A stretch of 14,762 bases of DNA from DASQDN01 sp035630195. Lineage in GTDB: Bacteria; Acidobacteriota; Terriglobia; Bryobacterales; Bryobacteraceae. The DNA lies in contig DASQLD010000527.1 of the NCBI GenBank assembly GCA_035630195.1, positions 1 to 14,762 on the forward strand, written 5' to 3'. The notes below the pieces were generated by a model that saw only the letters and a list, made by a program, of their open reading frames with translations, was not told the origin of the DNA and did not search any database. Position numbers and translations under genes: made by a program. Below, one piece after another: positions 7,715 to 14,762 of this stretch. Position 1 is the stretch's first letter; the number at the start of each line of letters is the position of its first letter.

Positions 7715-10048
7715 GTGAGGAGTCGTCACTCGTGTCTTACGCTCGTCCTTCTCGTGACTTCGGGATGCACTCGGAGCGATGTTCAGTCCATGCGAGCCGT
7801 CGAGAATGCAAATCGGTTGGTGAAAGAGGGTAAGTACGACGAGGCTACGAAGATGTACCAGCGTGCCGCACAACTGAATCCCAGAAACGGTGAAGTATAC
7901 TACCGCCTGGGACTTCTGGACTGGGAACTCGGGCGCAGGTCGCTCGAAAGTAATCTCGTGAGGGCAGTCGATCTACAGCCCTCGAACATGGACGCCCTGG
8001 AGAAGTTGAGCGAGCTGTACCTTCTGTCCTACCGCGGTCACAATGATGTCAGGTGGAGGCAACGTTACGTGGCGGAGATGGAGCAGCGCGCTGCTCAGAT
8101 GCTCCAGTTAGATCCCCGCTCTCCCCAAGGTCAAAGAATAAAAGGCTACGTGGCATACTTCAAAGCTGACTACGCCGCTGCCACAACACTGTTTACGGCG
8201 GCTCTGCAGGCGGCGCCGAGCGCCCACTATGCAGCTGAACTCACCGCGGACAAGGTCTCAGCCCTGCTGAAACTCGGGCGTGTACAGGAGGCGCAATCGG
8301 TCGCGAATGCGTATCTCGCTGCTCAACCGGCGGCGACCCAGGTCTATGACGCTCTGGTGAGGTATTACAAGGAAAGTACCCAGTTAGATCTGGCGCTCGA
8401 CATGTTGCGCCGAAAAGTCGCTGCGAATCCGACGAATATCAGCGCGATTTTCGAGCTCGCCAGCACTTATCGCACCGCCGGTCTGGAACCCGAAGTGGAA
8501 CGAACGCTCGAGACGATCCGGAGCGCTCCTGAACGATTCTCGAATGGGTATGAGCGGTTAGCTGACTTTTATGCGCGCTCGAGTGATTACAGCCGCGCGC
8601 GACAAGCGTTGCGCGCCGGGCAGGCACAGCAGCCGAACCGCAAGCTCGACTATCTACTTAAGGAATGCGAGTTGCTCGTTCGACAACGACGCTCGGCAGA
8701 GGCCTATCAGCTCCTTTCAAGCTTCGGGGAGTCTTTATCCCTCTCGGCTGAGCAACAAATTGCGCGACAGGCGCTGCTCGCCCAGCTGGATTTTCCGGAG
8801 GGTACAGACAATGCGATTTCCGAACTGAAAAGTCTTGAGAGTAAGGCCCCCAGGGACTCTCGAATCCCAGTTGCGCTGGCGCGGGCCTTTCAGAAGCAGA
8901 ATAAAGTAAGTGAGGCAAGTTCTGCTCTGGATCGGGCCGAGTTTTTAGCTCCTGGCTCGGCCGATGCGCACATCGCGCGGGCGCAGTTTTTTCGATCACA
9001 GCAGGATTTCGTCAAGATGCGCGACGCAGCGGAGCGAGCGCTGGCGCTTGAGCCAGGTTCTGCTGAGGCGCTTCTTGCCCGAGGTGTTGCAATGACCATG
9101 TTGGGGCAAGTCCCAGCAGCTCTGCGCGATTTGAGCGCTGTGCAGAAGCAGTGGCCCGAAGATCCGGAGGTGATTCATAGCATCGCTCTGCTGGATGTAC
9201 AGCAGGGCCGGCACAAGGAGGCTGAGTCTGGGTTCAAGAGGGCCATCGGAATGGGATACTTACCATCGATACTGAGTCTCGCAGAGATGTACACAGGGCA
9301 GGACCGGTCCGAGATGGCGCTACAAATATTGCGCCCCGTGATGTCGGCGAGCAAGGTCGACCCTAAGATCAGAATGGCGCACGCCCGCGCGGTGATCGCC
9401 TCCGGCGATTATGATTCGGCGATCGCGGAACTGAGGCAACTTGTAGCCCAAAGTCCTGCGAACCCGTCAATATCGCTCGAGTTAATCTCCGCCTTGCAAC
9501 GCTCGGGAGATAACGCGGGCGCCCTTGCAGCAGCGCGAACAGCTTCGCAAACCTTTCCTAGAAATCCTGAAGTTTTGACTCGATGCGCTGATCTGATTCT
9601 GGCAAGCGGCGGCAACAAGGCAGAGGCAAAGAGTCTGCTTGAAGTTGCCATCCGGGAACAACCAGACCATTCTGCTGGCGCAAAGCTGGCTTGCCTCATC
9701 CTGGAAACAGGCGGCGACCGGACAGAAGCGCTCAGTCTTGCTCAACGTTTCAGCCGCCTGAACTCAGATGATCCGGGCGTCGTCTCGTGCATCGCGCGTG
9801 TGTTCAGCGCAAACGGCCTGAGTGTGCAGGCACTCCGTATCCTTGAGGCTTCGGTACTGAAGCAACCGTCAAGCGCCGGTCTGCGATTAGAACTCGCTCA
9901 GGCGTACCTGAGCGCAGGCGACAAACTGAAAGGTAGAACTGAACTGGAGACGGCAATGCGTCTGAGCCCAACACCGGATCAGGTAGCGCGACTGCGTGCG
10001 GCGTTCAAGGGACTCGGGGTGACGCCAGCCGACCCCGTACCTCACTGA
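7715..10048 (+). CDS. Large TPR-repeat lipoprotein
   Basis: This 777-residue protein starts at GTG 7715 with two arginines, a hydrophobic core LTLVLLVTSG and Cys18, matching a signal peptidase II lipobox. It should be lipid-anchored in the periplasm or outer membrane. From about residue 28 to the end it is an almost unbroken alpha-solenoid of tetratricopeptide repeats (for example AVENANRLVKEGKYDEATKM near 27-46, then NPRNGEVYYRLGLLDWELG), with the recurring G/A/Y-L/A-P spacing. No catalytic domain is apparent, so a scaffold or assembly role is inferred. Size, lipobox and setting beside polysaccharide genes resemble PrsT, the TPR lipoprotein of exosortase/PEP-CTERM exopolysaccharide loci, and also AlgK/BcsC/PelB-type scaffolds. 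No exosortase or PEP-CTERM gene is in the window, so I do not use the name. There is no beta-barrel C-terminus. No Shine-Dalgarno precedes the GTG; a TAGAAT hexamer 6 nt upstream may give a leaderless mRNA. Confidence 0.85.
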   Translation: MRSRHSCLTLVLLVTSGCTRSDVQSMRAVENANRLVKEGKYDEATKMYQRAAQLNPRNGEVYYRLGLLDWELGRRSLESNLVRAVDLQPSNMDALEKLSELYLLSYRGHNDVRWRQRYVAEMEQRAAQMLQLDPRSPQGQRIKGYVAYFKADYAAATTLFTAALQAAPSAHYAAELTADKVSALLKLGRVQEAQSVANAYLAAQPAATQVYDALVRYYKESTQLDLALDMLRRKVAANPTNISAIFELASTYRTAGLEPEVERTLETIRSAPERFSNGYERLADFYARSSDYSRARQALRAGQAQQPNRKLDYLLKECELLVRQRRSAEAYQLLSSFGESLSLSAEQQIARQALLAQLDFPEGTDNAISELKSLESKAPRDSRIPVALARAFQKQNKVSEASSALDRAEFLAPGSADAHIARAQFFRSQQDFVKMRDAAERALALEPGSAEALLARGVAMTMLGQVPAALRDLSAVQKQWPEDPEVIHSIALLDVQQGRHKEAESGFKRAIGMGYLPSILSLAEMYTGQDRSEMALQILRPVMSASKVDPKIRMAHARAVIASGDYDSAIAELRQLVAQSPANPSISLELISALQRSGDNAGALAAARTASQTFPRNPEVLTRCADLILASGGNKAEAKSLLEVAIREQPDHSAGAKLACLILETGGDRTEALSLAQRFSRLNSDDPGVVSCIARVFSANGLSVQALRILEASVLKQPSSAGLRLELAQAYLSAGDKLKGRTELETAMRLSPTPDQVARLRAAFKGLGVTPADPVPH

Positions 10049-10108
10049 CGCCCCCCGAATAGTGCTGGACAATGGGCGCAATCAGCGTCCAACGGACGTC
10101 AGAACGCC

Positions 10109-11284
10109 TCAGCGCTGTCCGGACCACCTCGACCAAGGTAACTTGTGAAAGGTTGTGAGAAAGGCCCAGGGCGCATGCATTGCGCCCCAAATCTCCGCCG
10201 CCACGATAGAGAAATTCCGGCCAGGGCGCCGGCTGAACAGAGACCCGAGAAGCCAGCTACCGATCCAGTTCCGTAAGGCGAAATGAAAAACGTCAGACCG
10301 TGCCGCAGTGCGGCGAGCGGCTGCTTTCAATAGGTAACATCCAAACGAACGGCCATTGTTGTAGATTTGCATGTGCAACCCCGGCATTGAACGCCGGTGT
10401 TGATGCCAGACGAGAGCCGAAGGCTCGTACCGTACACTATGGCCAGTTGCAAGCAGACGATGGAACATATCGAGATCACCTGCGCCACCGGAGGGCGTTC
10501 CTACGTCGAGATCCGGGTCGAATCCGCCCATCTCCATAACAGCGTTTCGCAAGTACGCCATATTCGCGCCAACGCCAACGTTGTGCGCCGCCAAGATCGC
10601 CGAGACGTGCAGTTTTTCAGGAACGGTCAACTTCGGCTGCATGCCTTTGCCCATCCCGCCATATTGTTCGAAGAGTAGCTGCGCTCGGGTTTCGAGTTCG
10701 AGCGGACAAATCAGGCCGGTCACACACACCGAGTCACCATACGCGAATCCCCGTGCTATGCCTTTGAGCCACCCGGAATCAACACGCACATCATCATCGG
10801 TGTAGGCAACGATCTCATAGGATGCGCTCGCCGCGCCGCAGTTCCTCGCGTTGTCGAGCCCCGGCTTCTCCTCCCGAACGCACCTGAACCCGGCCTCAAT
10901 TGCGAGGTCGCGTGTGGAAGTCTCTCTGGAAGCGTTGTCTATGACGATCACTTCATGCCTGGATTGTGGATAGTCGAGTAACTGGAGAGATTCCAAGCAG
11001 CGCCGGAGGGCAAGCGGTCGATCGCGCGTGCATACAACTACGCTGATGTGCGGCCACTGCGGTGGGTCGGTCAGCGACGGCGCGTCCAGACACGCCAGTT
11101 GAGACTTGGCGGCGGCGACCACGGCACGTTCGGCGAACGCATCGCCGCCACTGCTGTTTGGCAGCCACACCCAACCTAGCGGAGCAGGACCACGGCGGAC
11201 AAGGACACGAGCACCAGCGTATGAATGGACGCCAAAGACAGGCTGTTGTCGATTCAGGTCGAAATCACCTACCCAGACACGCAT
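10109..11284 (-). CDS. Soluble glycosyltransferase family 2 with N-terminal extension
   Basis: From ATG 11284 this is a 391-residue protein. About 80 N-terminal residues (beginning MRVWVGDFDLNR) of unknown function precede a GT2 domain. That domain has CTRDRP at 85-90, IDNAS at 115-119, a DDD metal-binding motif at 163-165, GGAGDLDMF (266-274) as the probable acceptor/base region and WHQHRR at 293-298. No confident membrane helix is present, although the C-terminus is amphipathic and basic, so it is probably cytoplasmic or membrane-peripheral. ATG 11284 follows the methyltransferase stop by one base. ATG 11332 in the same frame would add 16 residues and overlap the methyltransferase by 47 bp; neither has a strong ribosome-binding site. 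I prefer 11284 for its tight coupling and its start in a beta-strand-like segment. It is the last gene of the right-hand operon. The 60 bp to the convergent TPR gene hold no clear terminator. Confidence 0.85.
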   Translation of the reverse strand: MRVWVGDFDLNRQQPVFGVHSYAGARVLVRRGPAPLGWVWLPNSSGGDAFAERAVVAAAKSQLACLDAPSLTDPPQWPHISVVVCTRDRPLALRRCLESLQLLDYPQSRHEVIVIDNASRETSTRDLAIEAGFRCVREEKPGLDNARNCGAASASYEIVAYTDDDVRVDSGWLKGIARGFAYGDSVCVTGLICPLELETRAQLLFEQYGGMGKGMQPKLTVPEKLHVSAILAAHNVGVGANMAYLRNAVMEMGGFDPDLDVGTPSGGAGDLDMFHRLLATGHSVRYEPSALVWHQHRRSMPGLHMQIYNNGRSFGCYLLKAAARRTAARSDVFHFALRNWIGSWLLGSLFSRRPGRNFSIVAAEIWGAMHAPWAFLTTFHKLPWSRWSGQR

Positions 11285-11285
11285 G

Positions 11286-12176
11286 TCAGGAAACTTTACG
11301 GAGCCAAAGGCTCGACCCTGGCTGTAGAGCATACGCGTACATGCTTTGTTTCAGCAGGTGTCGATGAAATGCCGCCATATAAGAGTTAAAAAAACAAATA
11401 CGAAAGGTGGGGTTGTATTGTAGAAAGGCACGAAGCATGTACGCTTCGTTCCAAGCACGGCCCTGGCGTACCCACTCCTTCGGGTATTCGAATGGATAGT
11501 AGATGTCGTGAATGTGAACGCAGACACCCACAGCAAGATACGGCAGCACGTGGAAGAATATTGTATTCACGTCACTGCCTGTTTTCGCAACGTGTGTGGA
11601 ATCAATGAACAGCACATCGTTCGGTTCCAGCTTCGCAAATACATCCAGCGGAACATCCTGCAACTCCTGCTCCAGAATCTGAACGCGGCCCACGTCGTCG
11701 GGCCGAAGAAGTTTGCGCAACAGATCGGGATATGGCTCGATCGCGAGGCATTCGGTCGTGTGCATGTCAGACCGATCCAACGTATCCAGCAGGACCAGTG
11801 TCGAATAACCCGAGCCGATCTCGATGACTCGCCGTGGCCGCCAATAACGGAGCAGACCGTAATAAACGCATGCTTCACCGGCGGAAAAGTTGTCATTCGG
11901 TGATTGAAACCTTGTTGGGGACGGCCCTTCGGCTATGAATGGCTGATCTGCGCAAAGATCGCTAAGCGCGCTCAGAACTTCGACTTGGTAGTCAACATTG
12001 AGGTCGACGCCCGGGATCTCCGGAGGCATGTCGAAGATCTTCGCTTCGCGTTTGAACACGGAGCTGAGCGAAGGTATCGGCGAGTAGAAGTGACCGGGTG
12101 GGAAACCCTCGCTGAATCGCGCCAGTACTCCTCGAATAGTCGCCCTGAAACCCTCTGGAGCGTCCTTCTGAGTCAT
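11286..12176 (-). CDS. Class I SAM-dependent methyltransferase in polysaccharide export operon
   Basis: This 296-residue protein has a Rossmann-type methyltransferase core. The SAM-binding glycine motif EIGSGYS lies at 119-125, an acidic E147 ends strand 2 (IEPYP), and FIDSTH (190-195) and HIHDIYYP (221-228) are typical of the Methyltransf_24-like group that includes CmcI-type O-methyltransferases. The histidine/aspartate-rich HIHDI segment could bind a metal ion, as in related enzymes. It has no signal peptide or membrane segment. The start ATG 12176 lies 12 bp after the Wzt-like gene stop, with an AGAAG ribosome-binding candidate 7 nt upstream, and the next gene starts one base after its stop, so it sits inside the operon. 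I infer methylation of a sugar in the exported glycan, possibly at the chain end. Substrate is not shown by sequence. Confidence 0.82.
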   Translation of the reverse strand: MTQKDAPEGFRATIRGVLARFSEGFPPGHFYSPIPSLSSVFKREAKIFDMPPEIPGVDLNVDYQVEVLSALSDLCADQPFIAEGPSPTRFQSPNDNFSAGEACVYYGLLRYWRPRRVIEIGSGYSTLVLLDTLDRSDMHTTECLAIEPYPDLLRKLLRPDDVGRVQILEQELQDVPLDVFAKLEPNDVLFIDSTHVAKTGSDVNTIFFHVLPYLAVGVCVHIHDIYYPFEYPKEWVRQGRAWNEAYMLRAFLQYNPTFRICFFNSYMAAFHRHLLKQSMYAYALQPGSSLWLRKVS

Positions 12177-12188
12177 TATGAGTCTTCT

Positions 12189-13466
12189 CTACCTCTGCCC
12201 GTGGGCTGCTTCCCCCGCGTCGAGCAACCACTCGTGTCCGGCGGTAAACTCTCTGCCAATTCCCAGGGTATGATATCGGCTCAATGGATTAGCCCGCACA
12301 ACCAGCGGATAGCTCCGCGCGTGATAGTCGTAAGCGTAAGTCCAGTTCTTGTCATAAACACCAACCTCAACGAAATAGACGCCGGGCTCCAGGTGTATGT
12401 CGTGCCAACGCACGGTAATGCACCCTGCGTTTGCATCGGGAGACGCTTTCGAAACGGGCTGCTCTGTTTTGGTTGCGAAACACACTCTGCCGTCATCGTG
12501 GATCACCGTCACGGAGAACAAGGCCACAGAAATGTTTCTGTGAACCGCATACTTAAGAGCGACTGTCAGTGAGTCGCCAGGCGCAAGGTTCACGCCCGAT
12601 GCGTCTGAAGAGGTGCAGATCCTGACGTCCGAGATTTCGATATCCAGAGCGCCGAAGCGGTTCTTACCGGTATGCAACACGACCCCCTGCGTTGTAACGG
12701 ACACGCTCTCGCCGGACCTTGAAGCTGGGAGGGCGTTGACGGCGGCTGTATATTTCTGAATGACGTTTGGCGCCGGACCCACCTCTACAACTTCACCTTT
12801 TGACAGCCAGAGCGCGCTGTCACACATGTTCTCGACAAGAACGGGATCGTGTGAAACCAGGACGATGCTGCATCCGCCACTTCTCAATTCGCGAATTCTG
12901 TCTAGGCACTTCCGCTGAAATGCGAGATCGCCTACCGCCAGTACTTCATCTACAAGCAGTACATCGGGGCGGGAATGAATGGCAACGGAGAAAGCAAGAC
13001 GCATCTGCATGCCGCTGCTGTAAGTACGCAACGGCCGGTCTATTGTGTCCTCGAGTTCGGCGAACGCGACGATCGAGTCAAGGTTCTGCCGCACGCTGCT
13101 GCGTGTCAAACCGCGCAGGACGCCCCCGATAATGGCGTTCTCACGACCCGTCAGGTCAGGGTGGAAACCGGCCGTGAGTTCCAATAGGCCGCCTAGCCGC
13201 CCGCGAACGTTGACGGTTCCTTCGTCCGGGATCAGGACCTTGCTGAGCAGGCGCAGTAAAGTAGACTTGCCCGCGCCATTCCGTCCAACAACACCCAGGG
13301 CGTGTCCCTCTTCAATTTCAAAACTCACCCTTCGCAAGCCCCACGTTTGTTCCACAACGCGGTGGCGGAGGAAACCCATCGTGAGGAATTCATGAAGAGT
13401 CCACGGGCGTTCAGAGTCATACCGCCGATACTGCTTTCCGAGGTTCACGACTTCGACAGCGATCAT
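12189..13466 (-). CDS. wzt: Polysaccharide ABC transporter ATP-binding protein, Wzt-like with C-terminal domain
   Basis: This 425-residue cytoplasmic ATPase energises export of a lipid-linked polysaccharide through its partner permease. The nucleotide-binding domain (about 1-245) shows Walker A GRNGAGKST (61-69), the signature YSSGMQMR (149-156), Walker B DVLLVDE (168-174) followed by VLAVGD, and the H-loop histidine H206. These are hallmarks of the Wzt/KpsT/TagH branch. Residues from about 260 to 415 form an extra beta-rich domain (with VNLAPGDSLTVALKY and WHDIHLEPGVYFVEVGVYDK), placed and patterned like the Wzt C-terminal carbohydrate-binding domain that recognises the modified chain end in E. 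coli O8/O9a. ATG 13466 overlaps the permease stop by 4 bp (ATGA), which indicates translational coupling. The presence of the extra domain argues for recognition of a specific terminal structure. The gene symbol reflects family, not proven O-antigen function. Confidence 0.92.
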   Translation of the reverse strand: MIAVEVVNLGKQYRRYDSERPWTLHEFLTMGFLRHRVVEQTWGLRRVSFEIEEGHALGVVGRNGAGKSTLLRLLSKVLIPDEGTVNVRGRLGGLLELTAGFHPDLTGRENAIIGGVLRGLTRSSVRQNLDSIVAFAELEDTIDRPLRTYSSGMQMRLAFSVAIHSRPDVLLVDEVLAVGDLAFQRKCLDRIRELRSGGCSIVLVSHDPVLVENMCDSALWLSKGEVVEVGPAPNVIQKYTAAVNALPASRSGESVSVTTQGVVLHTGKNRFGALDIEISDVRICTSSDASGVNLAPGDSLTVALKYAVHRNISVALFSVTVIHDDGRVCFATKTEQPVSKASPDANAGCITVRWHDIHLEPGVYFVEVGVYDKNWTYAYDYHARSYPLVVRANPLSRYHTLGIGREFTAGHEWLLDAGEAAHGQR

Positions 13467-14260
13467 GCTCCAATTTCCTCAACAAACCACCGGCTTGCTT
13501 TCAGGAACGAACGGTGCGTGATGGCAAGAGCCACGCAGGATCCAACACCGACAAGCAGCAATGGCGCAAGGCTCGGCATCTGGCCCGCCCCCACCATACC
13601 GTGATAACTCTCGAGTAGGGGAACCAGTGGGTTGATGTCATAAAGCCAGCGGAATCGCGCGGGCACGTCGTTTGCCGAATACAGAACGGGAGAAAGATAG
13701 AAGCCAAGCAGCAGGAAGATGGATAGCAAATACTGGACGTCCCGAAAGGATACATGGAGTGCGGCGACTGCGTATACGATGCTCAGCGTGAGAAGGAACT
13801 GGACGAGTACAACAATGGGGAGCCACAATATCAGCGCGGCAGACAACTTGCCGGCGATCGCTGTTGCGGCAAACACAATCGGTAGGGCAATCAGGAAATG
13901 AAGCAGACTCGAGAGCACAGTCGCGAGTGGCAGCGTGGCCGGCGCGAATCCAGGCTGACGTACCAGTGATGCGTGATCAACGATTGCGGAACATCCGATC
14001 TGCAGTGAAGTCTGAAACCAACCCCAGGCGAGCAGCCCGATAAATAGGAATAACCCGTAGTTTTCACGCCCCACGGGCAGAATGAAGCGAAATACCAAAT
14101 AAAAGACTCCGAATTGCAGCAACGGATTCAACATGGACCAGGCAAGACCCAGCGCTGAACGTTTATAGCGAAGCTTCATGTCACGCTGAACGAGAATGAC
14201 AACTACGTCCCAGAGTTGCCCAAGGCGGCGAAGGGTATCCGGGTTGGCGGCGCTATTCAT
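13463..14260 (-). CDS. wzm: Polysaccharide ABC transporter permease, Wzm-like (ABC-2 family)
   Basis: From ATG 14260 this is a 265-residue inner-membrane protein with six hydrophobic segments. It opens with the ABC-2 polysaccharide exporter signature: an amphipathic helix then RDMKLRYKRSALGLAWSMLN (about 27-46), which contacts the ATPase. A late LSPVLYSANDVP segment and INPLVPLLESYH loop are also typical of Wzm/KpsM/TagG permeases. It pairs with the Wzt-like ATPase, overlapping it by ATGA. The open frame extends to GTG 14308; I prefer ATG 14260 because AGG lies 4 nt upstream and the shorter protein matches the family's usual 255-275 residues. With this start the gene overlaps the preceding gene by 8 bp. 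Confidence 0.9.
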   Translation of the reverse strand: MNSAANPDTLRRLGQLWDVVVILVQRDMKLRYKRSALGLAWSMLNPLLQFGVFYLVFRFILPVGRENYGLFLFIGLLAWGWFQTSLQIGCSAIVDHASLVRQPGFAPATLPLATVLSSLLHFLIALPIVFAATAIAGKLSAALILWLPIVVLVQFLLTLSIVYAVAALHVSFRDVQYLLSIFLLLGFYLSPVLYSANDVPARFRWLYDINPLVPLLESYHGMVGAGQMPSLAPLLLVGVGSCVALAITHRSFLKASRWFVEEIGA

Positions 14261-14762
14261 CTGCCTGTAACGTCGATTCCGGCTGGAGTCCACTGTCTGG
14301 CGCAGCACTGTTCACCATGCTCGCTGTTATCGCTTGCTGACGCGTAAGCGCGCTGAGCAACACACCTTTAAATCGTTGAACCAGCAGGTTACGCACGTGT
14401 TCCGCGGTCAGTGGCTCAGCGCCGGCCCAAGGTGGTATTCGTCCCACTGGATCGCCATCGTACCAAAGCCGCACCGAATCGACTCGACTCTTTCCGATCA
14501 GTTCCTCGACCCGCGGCAGATCCCGAAGAATGTCAAAGTCGACTTCGCGAACGCTCCTCGGCTCGAGGGGAGCATCCTGCGCCAACCTTTCCCAAGCGGC
14601 CAGGGTTCCAAGCGCAGACTGAACACCGCGCCAATAATAGTAGCCTCGCAGAGGCTGGTGAAGGCGCCACATGATTGAGTGAAGTCCGGTAGCGGCCAAC
14701 AGCCTGACCACACCAAGAAGCAGTCCGCCCGGAACGATCAGTAAGGCAGGCCACCTCCAAAT
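14253..14762 (-). CDS. C-terminal part of a probable membrane-associated glycosyltransferase, cut by the window edge
   Basis: The frame is open from the right edge to TAG at 14253-14255, so the 5' end lies outside the window. The first visible residues, IWRWPALLIVPGGLLLGVV, look like a membrane segment. They are followed by LHQPLRGYYYWRGVQSALGT and AAWERL, a pattern I associate with the C-terminal tail of membrane-linked family 2 glycosyltransferases from polysaccharide loci. The rest is hydrophilic, with a DFDILRDLP segment and WYDGDPVGRIPPWAG, and has no recognised motif. No catalytic residues are visible, so the glycosyltransferase call rests on the tail and on context. It overlaps the permease start by 8 bp and would precede it in the operon. 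Confidence 0.5.
   Translation of the reverse strand: MWRWPALLIVPGGLLLGVVRLLAATGLHSIMWRLHQPLRGYYYWRGVQSALGTLAAWERLAQDAPLEPRSVREVDFDILRDLPRVEELIGKSRVDSVRLWYDGDPVGRIPPWAGAEPLTAEHVRNLLVQRFKGVLLSALTRQQAITASMVNSAAPDSGLQPESTLQADE

Noticed and set aside
10086..10098. CGTCC-AAC-GGACG hairpin in the 60-bp convergent gap as a terminator
   Set aside because: The stem is five base pairs with a three-base loop and no T-run follows on either strand, so an intrinsic terminator cannot be supported.
11508..11903. 131-residue + strand open frame
   Set aside because: It is a shadow of the methyltransferase core (EIGSGYS, FIDSTH) on the opposite strand.
11904..12572. 222-residue + strand open frame
   Set aside because: It lies antisense across the methyltransferase and the Wzt-like gene, both of which have clear motifs. 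It shows no recognisable domain.
1..14762. A CRISPR array, tRNA, rRNA, integrase, transposase or phage gene
   Set aside because: Reading both strands I found no regularly spaced repeats, no RNA-gene consensus sequences and no mobile-element protein motifs.

Overview
The window is part of a cell-surface or exopolysaccharide locus from a Gram-negative-type bacterium with moderately high GC. It has nearly complete gene packing and no tRNA, rRNA, CRISPR array or insertion sequence that I can see. A Wzm/Wzt-type polysaccharide ABC exporter and a TPR lipoprotein point to a diderm. The phylum cannot be fixed from sequence alone; Pseudomonadota or Acidobacteriota would both fit.

Layout. (1) 1-559 has no intact gene but holds a decayed remnant of a type I phosphodiesterase/nucleotide pyrophosphatase (ENPP-like) gene. 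(2) 560-3627, + strand: a membrane GT2 glycosyltransferase of the cellulose-synthase-like type overlaps by 4 bp an FAD oxidoreductase of the amine oxidase/UDP-galactopyranose mutase-like superfamily. (3) 3576-7572, - strand: a GT39-like polytopic glycosyltransferase, then an NAD-dependent sugar epimerase, then a second membrane GT2. The epimerase stop codon directly abuts the GT2 TTG start, in the same frame. (4) 7715-10048, + strand: a 777-residue TPR lipoprotein divergent from the GT39 gene. (5) 10109-14762, - strand, read from the right edge: the C-terminal part of a probable glycosyltransferase, Wzm-like permease, Wzt-like ATPase with a C-terminal cargo-binding domain, a class I methyltransferase and a soluble GT2, all overlapping or separated by a few bases.

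How it may work together. The - strand cluster at the right looks like an ABC-exported glycan module: glycosyltransferases build a lipid-linked chain, the methyltransferase may modify it, and Wzm/Wzt moves it across the inner membrane. The epimerase would supply a sugar nucleotide, and the GT39-like and membrane GT2 enzymes would add sugars at the membrane. The TPR lipoprotein may act as a periplasmic or outer-membrane scaffold. No initiating phosphoglycosyltransferase, flippase, Wzy polymerase or outer-membrane export channel is in the window, so the system is incomplete here.

The most unusual signals are: three starts (two GTG, one ATG) that each lie exactly 6 nt after a TANNNT hexamer, suggesting leaderless transcripts; the in-frame TGA-TTG junction between epimerase and GT2; and the Wzt/methyltransferase adjacency, which resembles known chain-capping export systems.
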